Position numbers and translations under genes: made by a program. A DNA stretch of 64,000 bases from Fluviicoccus keumensis (GTDB lineage Bacteria > Pseudomonadota > Gammaproteobacteria > Pseudomonadales > Moraxellaceae), in NCBI RefSeq assembly GCF_004217445.1, contig NZ_SHKX01000016.1:115051-179050 (forward strand). Direction: 5' to 3'. This document shows positions 37,327 to 45,169 of this stretch, piece by piece (within the stretch, counting starts at the first letter, position 1; every line of letters starts with the position of its first letter). The notes beneath the pieces are model-generated. The model searched no databases, was not told where the DNA came from, and saw nothing but the letters and a program-made list of their open reading frames with translations.

Positions 37327-39408
37327 ATGAAAGCCAGGCAATGGTTGGGAGTCGTAGTGGCCAGCGTATTGACCACTGGATGTAATTTCTTTTCGGATAC
37401 CGAGTCGTCGCCCGCCAAAAATGTCGTCATGGAGGGATCGGCGGTTGCGGGGCGCATCCACAATGCACGGGTGGTGTTGCACCGGGCCGACTCGGCGGGA
37501 CGGGCGCTGCCGGGGAGTCCCGTCGCTTCGGCGGATACGGACAGCAACGGCCATTTTGCGCTATCGGTGCCGGCCGCAACCACCGGCCCGGTCGTGCTGG
37601 AGGTTCAAAACGGCACCTATAGCAGCGAGTCGGATAATTCCACCCAGAATAATGGAACGTTGACCGCCGTATTGCCGGGCATGCCTGCGGCCGGGACGCA
37701 GACCTTTGTGACGCCCCTCAGTCATATCCAGACGCTGCGGACGCGTCATCTGGTGGATAGCGGCGCCGAAACCAGTCTGGCCAACGCCCTGAACCACGCA
37801 CAGAATGATCTGCAGCAATCCCTGGGGGATCTGGGGTTGGCCGGACAACCGCTGACCAGCGTTGCGCCGGACTTCACCACTCCCGCCGGGCCGGGTTTCG
37901 CGGTCGGGGTGGCGCTGGGCGTACTGGAGCAGTTGCGGCAGAACCTCAATGTTCCTCCCGGTGAGCTGATTGACAATATCGCCCGCGATCTTTCGGACGG
38001 CACTCCCGACGGGCGGGAAGCCAATACCCTGTTGCAGCTGGCCGGCGCGCCGATGTCGCCGGCGGTCACGACGACCTCGCTGGCCGGCGCGGCGAATGAC
38101 TATGCGGGTTCGACAACGTCAGTGCACCACGATGCCAATATTCCGGTCACAAGCGTCACCGAATCGATCAGCACGGCGGCGATCGGTGAGGCCTCGGTAT
38201 CCGGCCAGGTCAGCGGTTCCTCGGGCGCCATTGCCCCGATGATCGTCGGCAATCATATTTACATCTACTTCGCCGGTCGTCAGGACGGCCTGGTGCGGCT
38301 GGACATGACCGACCCGCAGCACCCGGTTGCCGATCACCTGGCCGACCTCAATACCGAAATCGCCAAGACGCTCAGCGGGGTTGGCGGTGTGATTCCGGTG
38401 CCGATTCCGGTTGGCGGCAAGCAGGTGTTGTTCCTGTATAACTACAGCAGCAACAATATCGTGGCCATCAACGCTACCGACAACGTGGTGATGAAGACCG
38501 GTTCGCTGGATATTGCCGGAACGCTGAATTTTTCCGGGGCGGGCGGGCTGAAAATTGCCGGCGGCATCGCCGACGGCAAGCGTAACGTGGTCTGGCTGGC
38601 GACGGCTGACGGACTGATGGGAGTCGATCCGGTTTCGCTGGCCAAGGTCTATCTGATACCGCAACCCGCGAATACCCAGATGGATGAGAATATCGGCGGC
38701 GATCCTTCCTCGGATGTGGTGTTCGCGCCCCATTACCAGGGGGGAGGCATGGTCCTTTTCAATCTCGCCGAGCGTAAAGCCTACGTGCAGTCGCGGGCGG
38801 ATTGGGACACCCTGAACACGATTGATACGGTGGTGCATGACTTTGGCGACATAGACCAGGCGGCGGTGGATACGTCGTATCGCATCGGCGTCGTGACCAG
38901 CGAGTTCCGCGACCTGCAGTTCGGGGTAGTGAGCTTTGCCACCCCCACCGGGGCGACGGGCGACACCGGCGTCTTCACGCCGCTTGCCTATCGCTATATC
39001 CATGCGCCGGCGGGCGTGAACGGCTCTGTGGAAACCGGCGCGGCTATCGATAGCGCGGCGCATATCCTCTTTGCCAAGTCATCCTGGAGCACGTCGCCGC
39101 TGATCGTGGCGCAATTGGACGATCCGGCGAAGGGGGTGAATTGGCAAGGTTTCGCCAAGGCCCGGTGGCGGAATACCAGCGACCCCAGCGGCGCCGGTGA
39201 TCCTCATGCGATTGGCGCCTTCAACATTGCAGGCCGCTCCTTCGGGTTTTCGCTGGCGGGGACATCCATCGGAGGAGGAACCTCGCGCTCGTGGGATCTG
39301 ATGGTGGTGGATCTTCAGGCCTTCCTGGATGCCCCGGCCAATGCGGATGGCATCCTGAATGATGATCCGATGCTGGATGCGAATATTGTGCGCATGATTG
39401 CCTACTGA
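37327..39408 (+). CDS. Large lipoprotein of unknown function, possible beta-propeller
   Basis: 693 residues from the ATG at 37327, with GGAGAG 6 bases upstream. Lipobox LTTGC. An N-terminal beta domain (about 35-110, GSAVAGRIHNARVVLH, SNGHFALSVPA) resembles carboxypeptidase-regulatory or CnaB-like folds. A helical stretch follows (about 120-230). The long C-terminal part (about 290-690) has repeated beta segments such as NHIYIYFAGRQDGLVRLDMTD and NVVWLATADGLMGVDP, suggestive of a beta-propeller. It is probably in the outer membrane and may be surface-exposed. No family I can name. It has its own terminator. Confidence 0.75.
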   Translation: MKARQWLGVVVASVLTTGCNFFSDTESSPAKNVVMEGSAVAGRIHNARVVLHRADSAGRALPGSPVASADTDSNGHFALSVPAATTGPVVLEVQNGTYSSESDNSTQNNGTLTAVLPGMPAAGTQTFVTPLSHIQTLRTRHLVDSGAETSLANALNHAQNDLQQSLGDLGLAGQPLTSVAPDFTTPAGPGFAVGVALGVLEQLRQNLNVPPGELIDNIARDLSDGTPDGREANTLLQLAGAPMSPAVTTTSLAGAANDYAGSTTSVHHDANIPVTSVTESISTAAIGEASVSGQVSGSSGAIAPMIVGNHIYIYFAGRQDGLVRLDMTDPQHPVADHLADLNTEIAKTLSGVGGVIPVPIPVGGKQVLFLYNYSSNNIVAINATDNVVMKTGSLDIAGTLNFSGAGGLKIAGGIADGKRNVVWLATADGLMGVDPVSLAKVYLIPQPANTQMDENIGGDPSSDVVFAPHYQGGGMVLFNLAERKAYVQSRADWDTLNTIDTVVHDFGDIDQAAVDTSYRIGVVTSEFRDLQFGVVSFATPTGATGDTGVFTPLAYRYIHAPAGVNGSVETGAAIDSAAHILFAKSSWSTSPLIVAQLDDPAKGVNWQGFAKARWRNTSDPSGAGDPHAIGAFNIAGRSFGFSLAGTSIGGGTSRSWDLMVVDLQAFLDAPANADGILNDDPMLDANIVRMIAY

Positions 39409-39417
39409 GTCGCCACG

Positions 39418-39454
39418 CCATAAAAAAGGCCCCGTTCAGGGGCCTTTTTTATGG
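39418..39454. terminator. Bidirectional rho-independent terminator
   Basis: A 16-bp perfect stem (39418-39433 with 39439-39454), a 5-base loop, with A6 and T6 tracts inside the arms. It lies between the large lipoprotein gene (plus) and the ABC1 kinase gene (minus), which converge. Confidence 0.93.
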
Positions 39455-39462
39455 TGAAAACC

Positions 39463-40761
39463 TCAGAGATAACCCAGCAGCGGTTTGCCGAAATTGCTGT
39501 GAACGCCCAGATGCACCATGTTCCAGTAATGTCCGCCGATGGCGCGGTTGATCATCATGGTTTCAGCGGAGGGCTGGAAGCTGTCCCAATACTGGATCAG
39601 CGATTTGGCCTTGCCAAGCACCTGTTCATGCACCTTGCTGCGGCCGAAGTCGAAGGTCTTGTCGCGAATCGGGTCCAGCAGGATGTCGATCCACTCCAGA
39701 TAGTACTCCGGCGGCACTTCCGGGCCGCCGTGAGTACGGATGCCCAGGTCACGCAAGACGGCTTCCACGGTAGCGTAGTCGTTCTGCAGGGCGGCGCGCA
39801 CCAGCCGCTTGAATTCGCCCACCAGCATCGGGTTCAGCCGCTTGATGCAGCCGAAATCGTAAATCACCAGCGTGCCGTCGGGGCGGAAGGCGAAATTGCC
39901 GGGATGGGAGTCGCAATGCAGCGCCTGCAGGTGGTACATCTGTTCGCAGAGTACGTGGAACAGTTTCAGCCCCAGTTCGTTGCGGACATGGTGCGGATAG
40001 TGCTTGGCGGCCTGCAGGCCGTCGCCTTCCTCGTAGCTGAGGGTCAGCACGCGGGTATTGGTGTAGTCGTCGAACACCTTGGGGATGATGACCTTGTCGT
40101 CATGGGCGTGGAACTCGCCGAATTCGCGCAGGTTCGCCGCTTCCTGCATGTAATCGAGTTCGGCATGCAGCGACGAGCGGATCTCATCAAACAGCTGTTC
40201 CTGCAACTCCTTGCTCAGCTTGATCACCCCGGCCAGTTTCAGCGCCATGCGCAGGTGTTTCAGGTCGGACTCGCAGCATTCCGCCACGCCCGGATATTGC
40301 ACCTTCACGATCACGTCCTCGCCGCTATGCAGGCGGGCGCGATGCACCTGGCCGATGGAGGCGGCGGCGAAGGGCTTTTCGTCAAACCAGGCGAACTTCT
40401 CGGCGGGCTTGGCGCCCAGTTCGTGAATGATCTGCTGTTCAATGACGCCATAGGGCATCGGCGGCGCTTCCTTTTGCAGCCGGGTCATCGCCTGGGCGAT
40501 TTCAGGCGGAAAGATATCCTGGTACTGCGAGGCAATCTGGCCAACCTTCATCACCGCGCCTTTCATTTCCCCCAGGGTGTTGGCGATCTGCTTGCCGATT
40601 TCGGTATACATCTGGCTGCGGGCTTCGGCCTTTTCCTCGGCGTTGCCAACCATGCTCTTGAAAGAGTTGCTCATCACCTTGCCGGTAATGCTGGCGGTCA
40701 TCCCGGCCAGACGCATGAAGCGCTTGCCGGGCGTGCTGGCGTGTTTCTTGTTGTCGCTCAT
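39463..40761 (-). CDS. ABC1/UbiB-family atypical kinase
   Basis: 432 residues. The family signatures are visible: KVGQ (the KxGQ motif, about 72-75), the Ala-rich loop AAASIGQVH replacing the Gly-rich loop, VKVQYPG with the ATP-binding Lys, ELDYMQEAAN, HCDSHPGNF and IYDFGC. Proteins of this family support ubiquinone synthesis or lipid homeostasis through ATP hydrolysis. The N-terminus has no membrane helix, and there is no C-terminal one as in UbiB itself, so this is a second, AarF-type copy. Not in an operon. Confidence 0.88.
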   Translation of the reverse strand: MSDNKKHASTPGKRFMRLAGMTASITGKVMSNSFKSMVGNAEEKAEARSQMYTEIGKQIANTLGEMKGAVMKVGQIASQYQDIFPPEIAQAMTRLQKEAPPMPYGVIEQQIIHELGAKPAEKFAWFDEKPFAAASIGQVHRARLHSGEDVIVKVQYPGVAECCESDLKHLRMALKLAGVIKLSKELQEQLFDEIRSSLHAELDYMQEAANLREFGEFHAHDDKVIIPKVFDDYTNTRVLTLSYEEGDGLQAAKHYPHHVRNELGLKLFHVLCEQMYHLQALHCDSHPGNFAFRPDGTLVIYDFGCIKRLNPMLVGEFKRLVRAALQNDYATVEAVLRDLGIRTHGGPEVPPEYYLEWIDILLDPIRDKTFDFGRSKVHEQVLGKAKSLIQYWDSFQPSAETMMINRAIGGHYWNMVHLGVHSNFGKPLLGYL

Positions 40762-40983
40762 GTCAAAGCCTATGGGGTTTTATGCGGGCATCCTGTTCAT
40801 GCTATGCCCTCGTCCGGGGTTGTCAATTGCCGTTGCGCAAAAAACGGCGGTATCTCTTTCATTGGGATGTGTGTAGTTGCTATCTTAGCGGAGACGGGTT
40901 GATAAAAAGCAAAATTCTCCCGTGTGGTCGGGCAAGTCGCCCCAATCGCCGGGCATGCGGTGATGCCAAAGGATAATGACAAC

Positions 40984-41694
40984 ATGATTTCACGCGTGAC
41001 GCTTCTGCTGTGCGGGCTGTTGGCCTGTCTTTCACTTCCGGCGCTGGCGGCGGATGACGGGGAACTGAATGACCTGCGGACCGAACTGACCTCGCCGCAA
41101 TGGCAATTGGTGCGTAACGATGAGTTGCGCCATATCAAGACCTATGCGCGCCTGGAGGAGGGCAAACGTCTGCGCTCCTTCCGGGCGGAAGGCCTGATGG
41201 ACGCCTCGCTGGACGCGATGGCGCGGGTTTATACCGATGTGGACAACATGCCGCGCTGGTACTGGGAAACCCGGGAGGCCAAGCTGCTGAAAAAGGTCAG
41301 CGATCGTGAATACATCTATTACATGCGTTTCAATGCCCCGTTGAACCTGCCCGACCGGGACGCCGTTTTCCGCGCGGTAATCGAGCCGTACACGGCGAAA
41401 CGGGGGTATATGCAGATTACGGTCAAGGCGTTGCCGGACTACCTGCCGCCCAAGGAAGGCCTGGTTCGCGTGGTGGCTCAGGATTTGTTCGCCAAGTTCA
41501 CGCCGGTGGGCAAGGATAAGGTGTTTTTCGAAACGGAAGGCTATGTGGATCCGGGCGGCAAGGTTCCGGCGTGGACCATCAACTTCGTGCAGAAGCGGGT
41601 GCCTTACCTGATCATGGTGTCGCTGCTGCGCATGGCGCAGAACAAGGAATATGCCGAGGCCAGCGGTCCGACCGCCTATACCTTCCGCGAATAA
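40984..41694 (+). CDS. Secreted START-domain protein (paralogue 2, tandem copy A)
   Basis: 236 residues from the ATG at 40984, with AAGGA about 10 bases upstream. The signal peptide is cleaved near ALAADDG. The START-like domain (about 35-225) carries MPRWYWETREAKLLKK, YMRFNAPLNLPDRDAVF, TEGYVDPGGKVPAW and NFVQKRVPYLIMV. It is strikingly like the next gene (over half the residues shared by eye) and more distantly like 4752-5477. Predicted to bind a hydrophobic ligand in the periplasm. Confidence 0.82.
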   Translation: MISRVTLLLCGLLACLSLPALAADDGELNDLRTELTSPQWQLVRNDELRHIKTYARLEEGKRLRSFRAEGLMDASLDAMARVYTDVDNMPRWYWETREAKLLKKVSDREYIYYMRFNAPLNLPDRDAVFRAVIEPYTAKRGYMQITVKALPDYLPPKEGLVRVVAQDLFAKFTPVGKDKVFFETEGYVDPGGKVPAWTINFVQKRVPYLIMVSLLRMAQNKEYAEASGPTAYTFRE

Positions 41695-41712
41695 GCGCCG
41701 GATCTTCGGGGT

Positions 41713-42492
41713 ATGGACCTTTTGCCGCGTATCGCGCTGAAAATGCAGGCGTTATTCCGTGCAGCTGCGCTGGCGGCCCGTAAACCGGGCATGCATCCGG
41801 CCGGCCTGCTGTCGCTGGCGCTGCTGCCGGCCGTGCATGAAGTCTCCTGCGCGGATGAGTTGCAGGAGTTGCGGGATGACAGTTACGGCCATCAGTGGGT
41901 GTTGGTGACCCGGGATGAAAGCCGCGGCATCCGTACCTGGGCCCGGCTGGAGGAGGGCAAGCGGGTCCGCTCCTGGAAAATCGACGCCATCCTCAACGCC
42001 TCCCTGGAAGCCATAGCCCGAGCGCACACCGATGTCGCCGCCATGCCGCGCTGGTATTGGGAAACCCAGGAAGCGCGGATGCTGAAGAAGGTCAGCCGCA
42101 CCGAATTCTATTACTACATGCGCTTCAATGCGCCGTTGGGCCTGCCGGACCGCGACGGCATCTTCCACGCGGTGATCGACCCCTACAATGCCCGTCGCGG
42201 CAGCATGGTGCTGCGCGTCAACGCCGTGCCGGATTATTTGCCCGAAAGCCCGAGGCTGGTGCGGGTCTTGTCGCAGGATTTCGTAGTGAAGCTGACGCCG
42301 CTGGGCAAGAACAAGACCCGGTTCGAGGCCGAGGGCTATGTCGATCCTGGCGGAGTTGCTCCGGCATGGACCGTGAATTTCGTCCAGCGCCGGGTGCCGT
42401 ATCTCATCATGGTGTCGATGATCCGCCAGTTGCAACGGCAGGATGGCGGATCGCCGGACAACGATTTCCAGTACACCGAGGCCGCGCCCTGA
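41713..42492 (+). CDS. Secreted START-domain protein (paralogue 3, tandem copy B)
   Basis: 259 residues from the ATG at 41713. An in-frame ATG at 41791 would give a shorter, cleaner signal (MHPAGLLSLALL), and neither has a good ribosome site. The domain has the same blocks as copy A: MPRWYWETQEARMLKK, YMRFNAPLGLPDRDGIF, AEGYVDPGG and NFVQRRVPYLIMV. It begins 18 bases after copy A ends, so the pair arose by tandem duplication and is co-transcribed. The C-terminal tail differs between copies. Confidence 0.8.
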   Translation: MDLLPRIALKMQALFRAAALAARKPGMHPAGLLSLALLPAVHEVSCADELQELRDDSYGHQWVLVTRDESRGIRTWARLEEGKRVRSWKIDAILNASLEAIARAHTDVAAMPRWYWETQEARMLKKVSRTEFYYYMRFNAPLGLPDRDGIFHAVIDPYNARRGSMVLRVNAVPDYLPESPRLVRVLSQDFVVKLTPLGKNKTRFEAEGYVDPGGVAPAWTVNFVQRRVPYLIMVSMIRQLQRQDGGSPDNDFQYTEAAP

Positions 42493-42516
42493 CCTTGGCG
42501 GGCAGGGGCGTGCGAC

Positions 42517-43110
42517 TCAGAGGAAGCGCGCCGCCTGTTCCAGGCTCAGGCGCGGATTGCGCGGATGCAACCGGCTGCGGTCGCCGTAGCCCAGATTCAA
42601 CAGGAAGTTCGACTTCCAGCCGGTTCCGGCCAGGAACAACTCATCGACCTTGGCGTTGTCGAAGCCGCCCATCGGCCCGCAATCCAGTCCCAGCGCCCGC
42701 GCCGCCATGATCAGGTAGGCTCCTTGCAGGCTGCCGTTCTGGAAGGCGGTTTTCTGGATCAGGGCGTCGTTCCCGACATACCAGCTGCGCGCGTCGGTAT
42801 GCGGGAACAGCTGCGGCAGGTGCTCGTAGAAGGCGGTGTCGTGGGCGACGATAACGGTCACCGGCGCGCTCAGCGTCTTGTCGACATTGCCGGGCGACAG
42901 CGCCGGAGCCAGCGTCTGCTTGGCTTCCGGCGTGGTCAGGAACACCAGCCGCGCCGGATTGGTGTTCGCGGCCGTCGGCGGCAGGCTGGCCAGCGTGAAC
43001 AGCCGCTCCAGCAGTTCGCGGCTGACCGCTTTGTCCTGCCAGTTCGAGAAGGTGCGCGCTTCGGTAAATAGTTGTTGCAGCGCGCTGTCGTTCAGGGGGG
43101 TGTTCATCAT
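42517..43110 (-). CDS. RutE-like malonic semialdehyde reductase / nitroreductase-family protein
   Basis: 197 residues; the second ATG at 43107 is better spaced from GGAG. Flavin nitroreductase fold that matches E. coli RutE closely along its length, including SALQQLFTEART, APALSPGNVDKTLSAPVTVI, FPHTDARSW, GLDCGPMGGFD and LNLGYGD. RutE removes toxic malonic semialdehyde during uracil breakdown. No other rut genes are here, so a general reductase role is also possible. It lies 12 bases after the pirin gene and is probably in the same transcript. Confidence 0.85.
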   Translation of the reverse strand: MMNTPLNDSALQQLFTEARTFSNWQDKAVSRELLERLFTLASLPPTAANTNPARLVFLTTPEAKQTLAPALSPGNVDKTLSAPVTVIVAHDTAFYEHLPQLFPHTDARSWYVGNDALIQKTAFQNGSLQGAYLIMAARALGLDCGPMGGFDNAKVDELFLAGTGWKSNFLLNLGYGDRSRLHPRNPRLSLEQAARFL

Positions 43111-43122
43111 GTTCTCCGGTAA

Positions 43123-43806
43123 TCAGGGCAGGTCGAACCACAGCGCTTCGGCGGCGGTCAGGGTGTGTAATTCGCGGCTGTCGGGCGAGGCTTCCGCGCC
43201 GTCGCCGTCGGTCAGCAGCGTCTGGTCGAGATGGATCTGGCCGCTGATGACGTGCAGGTAGCCGGTCGAGCCTTGTAAAGGCAGCGTCAGGGTTTCGCCT
43301 GCCGCCAGTCTCAGCCGGTATATGCGGGCGTTCTGCAAGATCCGCATCGAGCCGTCCGCGCCGTCCGGCGACACGACCAATCGCAAGCCTTCACGCTCAT
43401 CGGGCGGCAGTTCCTGATAACCGGGCGCGGTGTTTTGCCGGTTCGGATACAGCCAGATTTGCAGGATGCGGGTTTCCGCGTGCGGCTGGCGGTTATGTTC
43501 ACTGTGGGTGATGCCGCTTCCCGCACTCATCAGCTGGAACTGGCCGGCGCGGATATGGGTTTCGTTGCCCATGCTGTCCTTGTGGCTGATCACGCCTTTC
43601 AGCACATAGGTCAGGATTTCCATGTTGTCGTGCGGATGCAGGCCGAAACCGGTCAGGGCGCGGATGCGGTCATCGTTGATGACGCGCAGCGCCGACACGC
43701 CCATGTAGCGCGGATCGTACCAGGAGCCGAACGAGAAACTGTGGAAGGAGTCCAGCCAACCGAGGTTGGCGTGGCCGCGATTGGCGGCGGGGTGGACGGT
43801 AATCAT
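43123..43806 (-). CDS. Pirin family protein (YhhW-like)
   Basis: 227 residues from the ATG at 43806, preceded by GGAGG. Bicupin fold. It begins with the family signature HANLGWLDSFHSFSFG and has metal ligands in GLHPHDNMEI and GITHSEHN. The E. coli relative YhhW has quercetin 2,3-dioxygenase activity; many pirins sense redox through Fe. It is the first gene of a two-gene unit with the RutE-like reductase. Confidence 0.9.
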   Translation of the reverse strand: MITVHPAANRGHANLGWLDSFHSFSFGSWYDPRYMGVSALRVINDDRIRALTGFGLHPHDNMEILTYVLKGVISHKDSMGNETHIRAGQFQLMSAGSGITHSEHNRQPHAETRILQIWLYPNRQNTAPGYQELPPDEREGLRLVVSPDGADGSMRILQNARIYRLRLAAGETLTLPLQGSTGYLHVISGQIHLDQTLLTDGDGAEASPDSRELHTLTAAEALWFDLP

Positions 43807-43912
43807 GGCAGCCTCCGGCATCGCCCGTCGGGGGTGATGCATCTGTATGAGGCTACTGTAGGCGGCGGAGGGGAAGCGGGGTAGCCGGCGATTGCGGGAA
43901 ACTGTGTTCGCG

Positions 43913-44497
43913 CTACGGAAACACGTGGGCGAGGGCGGCTTTCAGCGCGTCCTCCAGCCGGTGGGCCGACATCACCACCGCCTGGCTCCAGTCCTCGGCG
44001 GCTTCACCGTCGGCGCCGTCGGTAATGAACTTCAGGCAGAGGAAGGGCGCGTCGAAGGCGGTGCAGACCTTCGCCAGCGCATAGCTTTCCATGTCGATCA
44101 CTTCCAGATGGAACACCGGGTGCGCTTCGGTGACAAAACTGTCGCCGGTATAACAGGCAGCGCTCGGCAGGCCTTCGACGGCAAGGCCGTTTTCCAGCCG
44201 TTTGACGCTTTCAAACGGCGTCTGGCCCAGCGGCACGCCCATCGCGGTGCAGTCCATGTCGCGCTGCACGAAGGCGGTGACATTGACCACCTCGCCCGCC
44301 GTAAAGCAATGCGAACCCGCCGAGCCGACATTCACCACCAGCGGCATTTCCGTACAGGCGGCCAGATGCCGGGTCAGCGCCAGCGCGGCGTTGACCTTGC
44401 CGACACCGGTATAGAGCACGGCATCCGCCAGCGGATTCAGGCGATGCTGATGGTTTTCCTGTTCCAGCGCCAGCACCAGCAGGACGGGGCGATTCAT
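43913..44497 (-). CDS. Nucleoside phosphorylase-family protein, probable 5'-methylthioadenosine nucleosidase
   Basis: 194 residues, slightly short for the family. PNP/UDP superfamily fold with TGVGKVNAAL, VVNVGSAGS and the nucleoside-binding VIDMESYALAKVC, whose Met-Glu contacts the ribose and whose family Asp appears in ITDGAD. These fit MTA/SAH nucleosidases, which release adenine. The start directly follows the apt stop (TGA then ATG), so both come from one message: the nucleosidase would free adenine and Apt would reclaim it. Confidence 0.78.
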   Translation of the reverse strand: MNRPVLLVLALEQENHQHRLNPLADAVLYTGVGKVNAALALTRHLAACTEMPLVVNVGSAGSHCFTAGEVVNVTAFVQRDMDCTAMGVPLGQTPFESVKRLENGLAVEGLPSAACYTGDSFVTEAHPVFHLEVIDMESYALAKVCTAFDAPFLCLKFITDGADGEAAEDWSQAVVMSAHRLEDALKAALAHVFP

Positions 44498-45019
44498 TCA
44501 GTCACCATACGTAAAGAGGGCGCGGTTGCGCAGGCCGTTCCACATAAAGTCGTTCAGTCCCGCCAGATTGATCAGCGTTGCCGTGCCGACCACGGTGTGG
44601 CCGCAGCGTTCGCACAATTCGCAAGTAGCGCGCAGGGTGCCGCCGGTGGCCAGTACGTCGTCGGCAATCAGCACCCGTTGCGGCGTGAAGTTGCTGGACA
44701 TCTGCAGGCTGTCCTGGCCGTATTCCAGCGCATAGGACACCGTGTGGTGCGGCGGCGGCAGCTTGCCGGGTTTGCGCACCACCAGCAAGCCTTTGTCCAG
44801 CGCATACGACAGCCCGCCCGCCAGGATAAAGCCGCGCGACTCCACCCCGACGATGGCGTCAATGCCTTGCCATTCCTCCACCGAAAACAGGGCGATGACG
44901 GCGTCGATGGTGTCGCGGAAACGGTCATGCAGCAGCGGCGTCATGTCACGGAACAGGATGCCCGGCTTGGGGAAATCGGGGATGCAGCGGATGTGTTGCT
45001 CAAGTTCGGACAACGGCAT
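44498..45019 (-). CDS. apt: Adenine phosphoribosyltransferase
   Basis: 173 residues from the ATG at 45019, with AGGA 8 bases upstream. Type I phosphoribosyltransferase: the PRPP loop VLIADDVLATGGT, FRDMTPLL near the N-terminus and GVESRGFILAG. It converts adenine and PRPP to AMP. First gene of a two-gene salvage unit with the nucleosidase-like gene. Confidence 0.95.
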   Translation of the reverse strand: MPLSELEQHIRCIPDFPKPGILFRDMTPLLHDRFRDTIDAVIALFSVEEWQGIDAIVGVESRGFILAGGLSYALDKGLLVVRKPGKLPPPHHTVSYALEYGQDSLQMSSNFTPQRVLIADDVLATGGTLRATCELCERCGHTVVGTATLINLAGLNDFMWNGLRNRALFTYGD

Positions 45020-45169
45020 GGCGGAGGGTCCTGACAGGTTATCGGGAAATAGTAACTGTTCTTGGCTGCGTCCGGACATCCCCCTGCCAAAACCGGGCAA
45101 AATAGAGTACTGTGGTCTCACTTTTACGCCCATCGAACGACGATAACAAATCTCAGGGAGAACGCCGCC

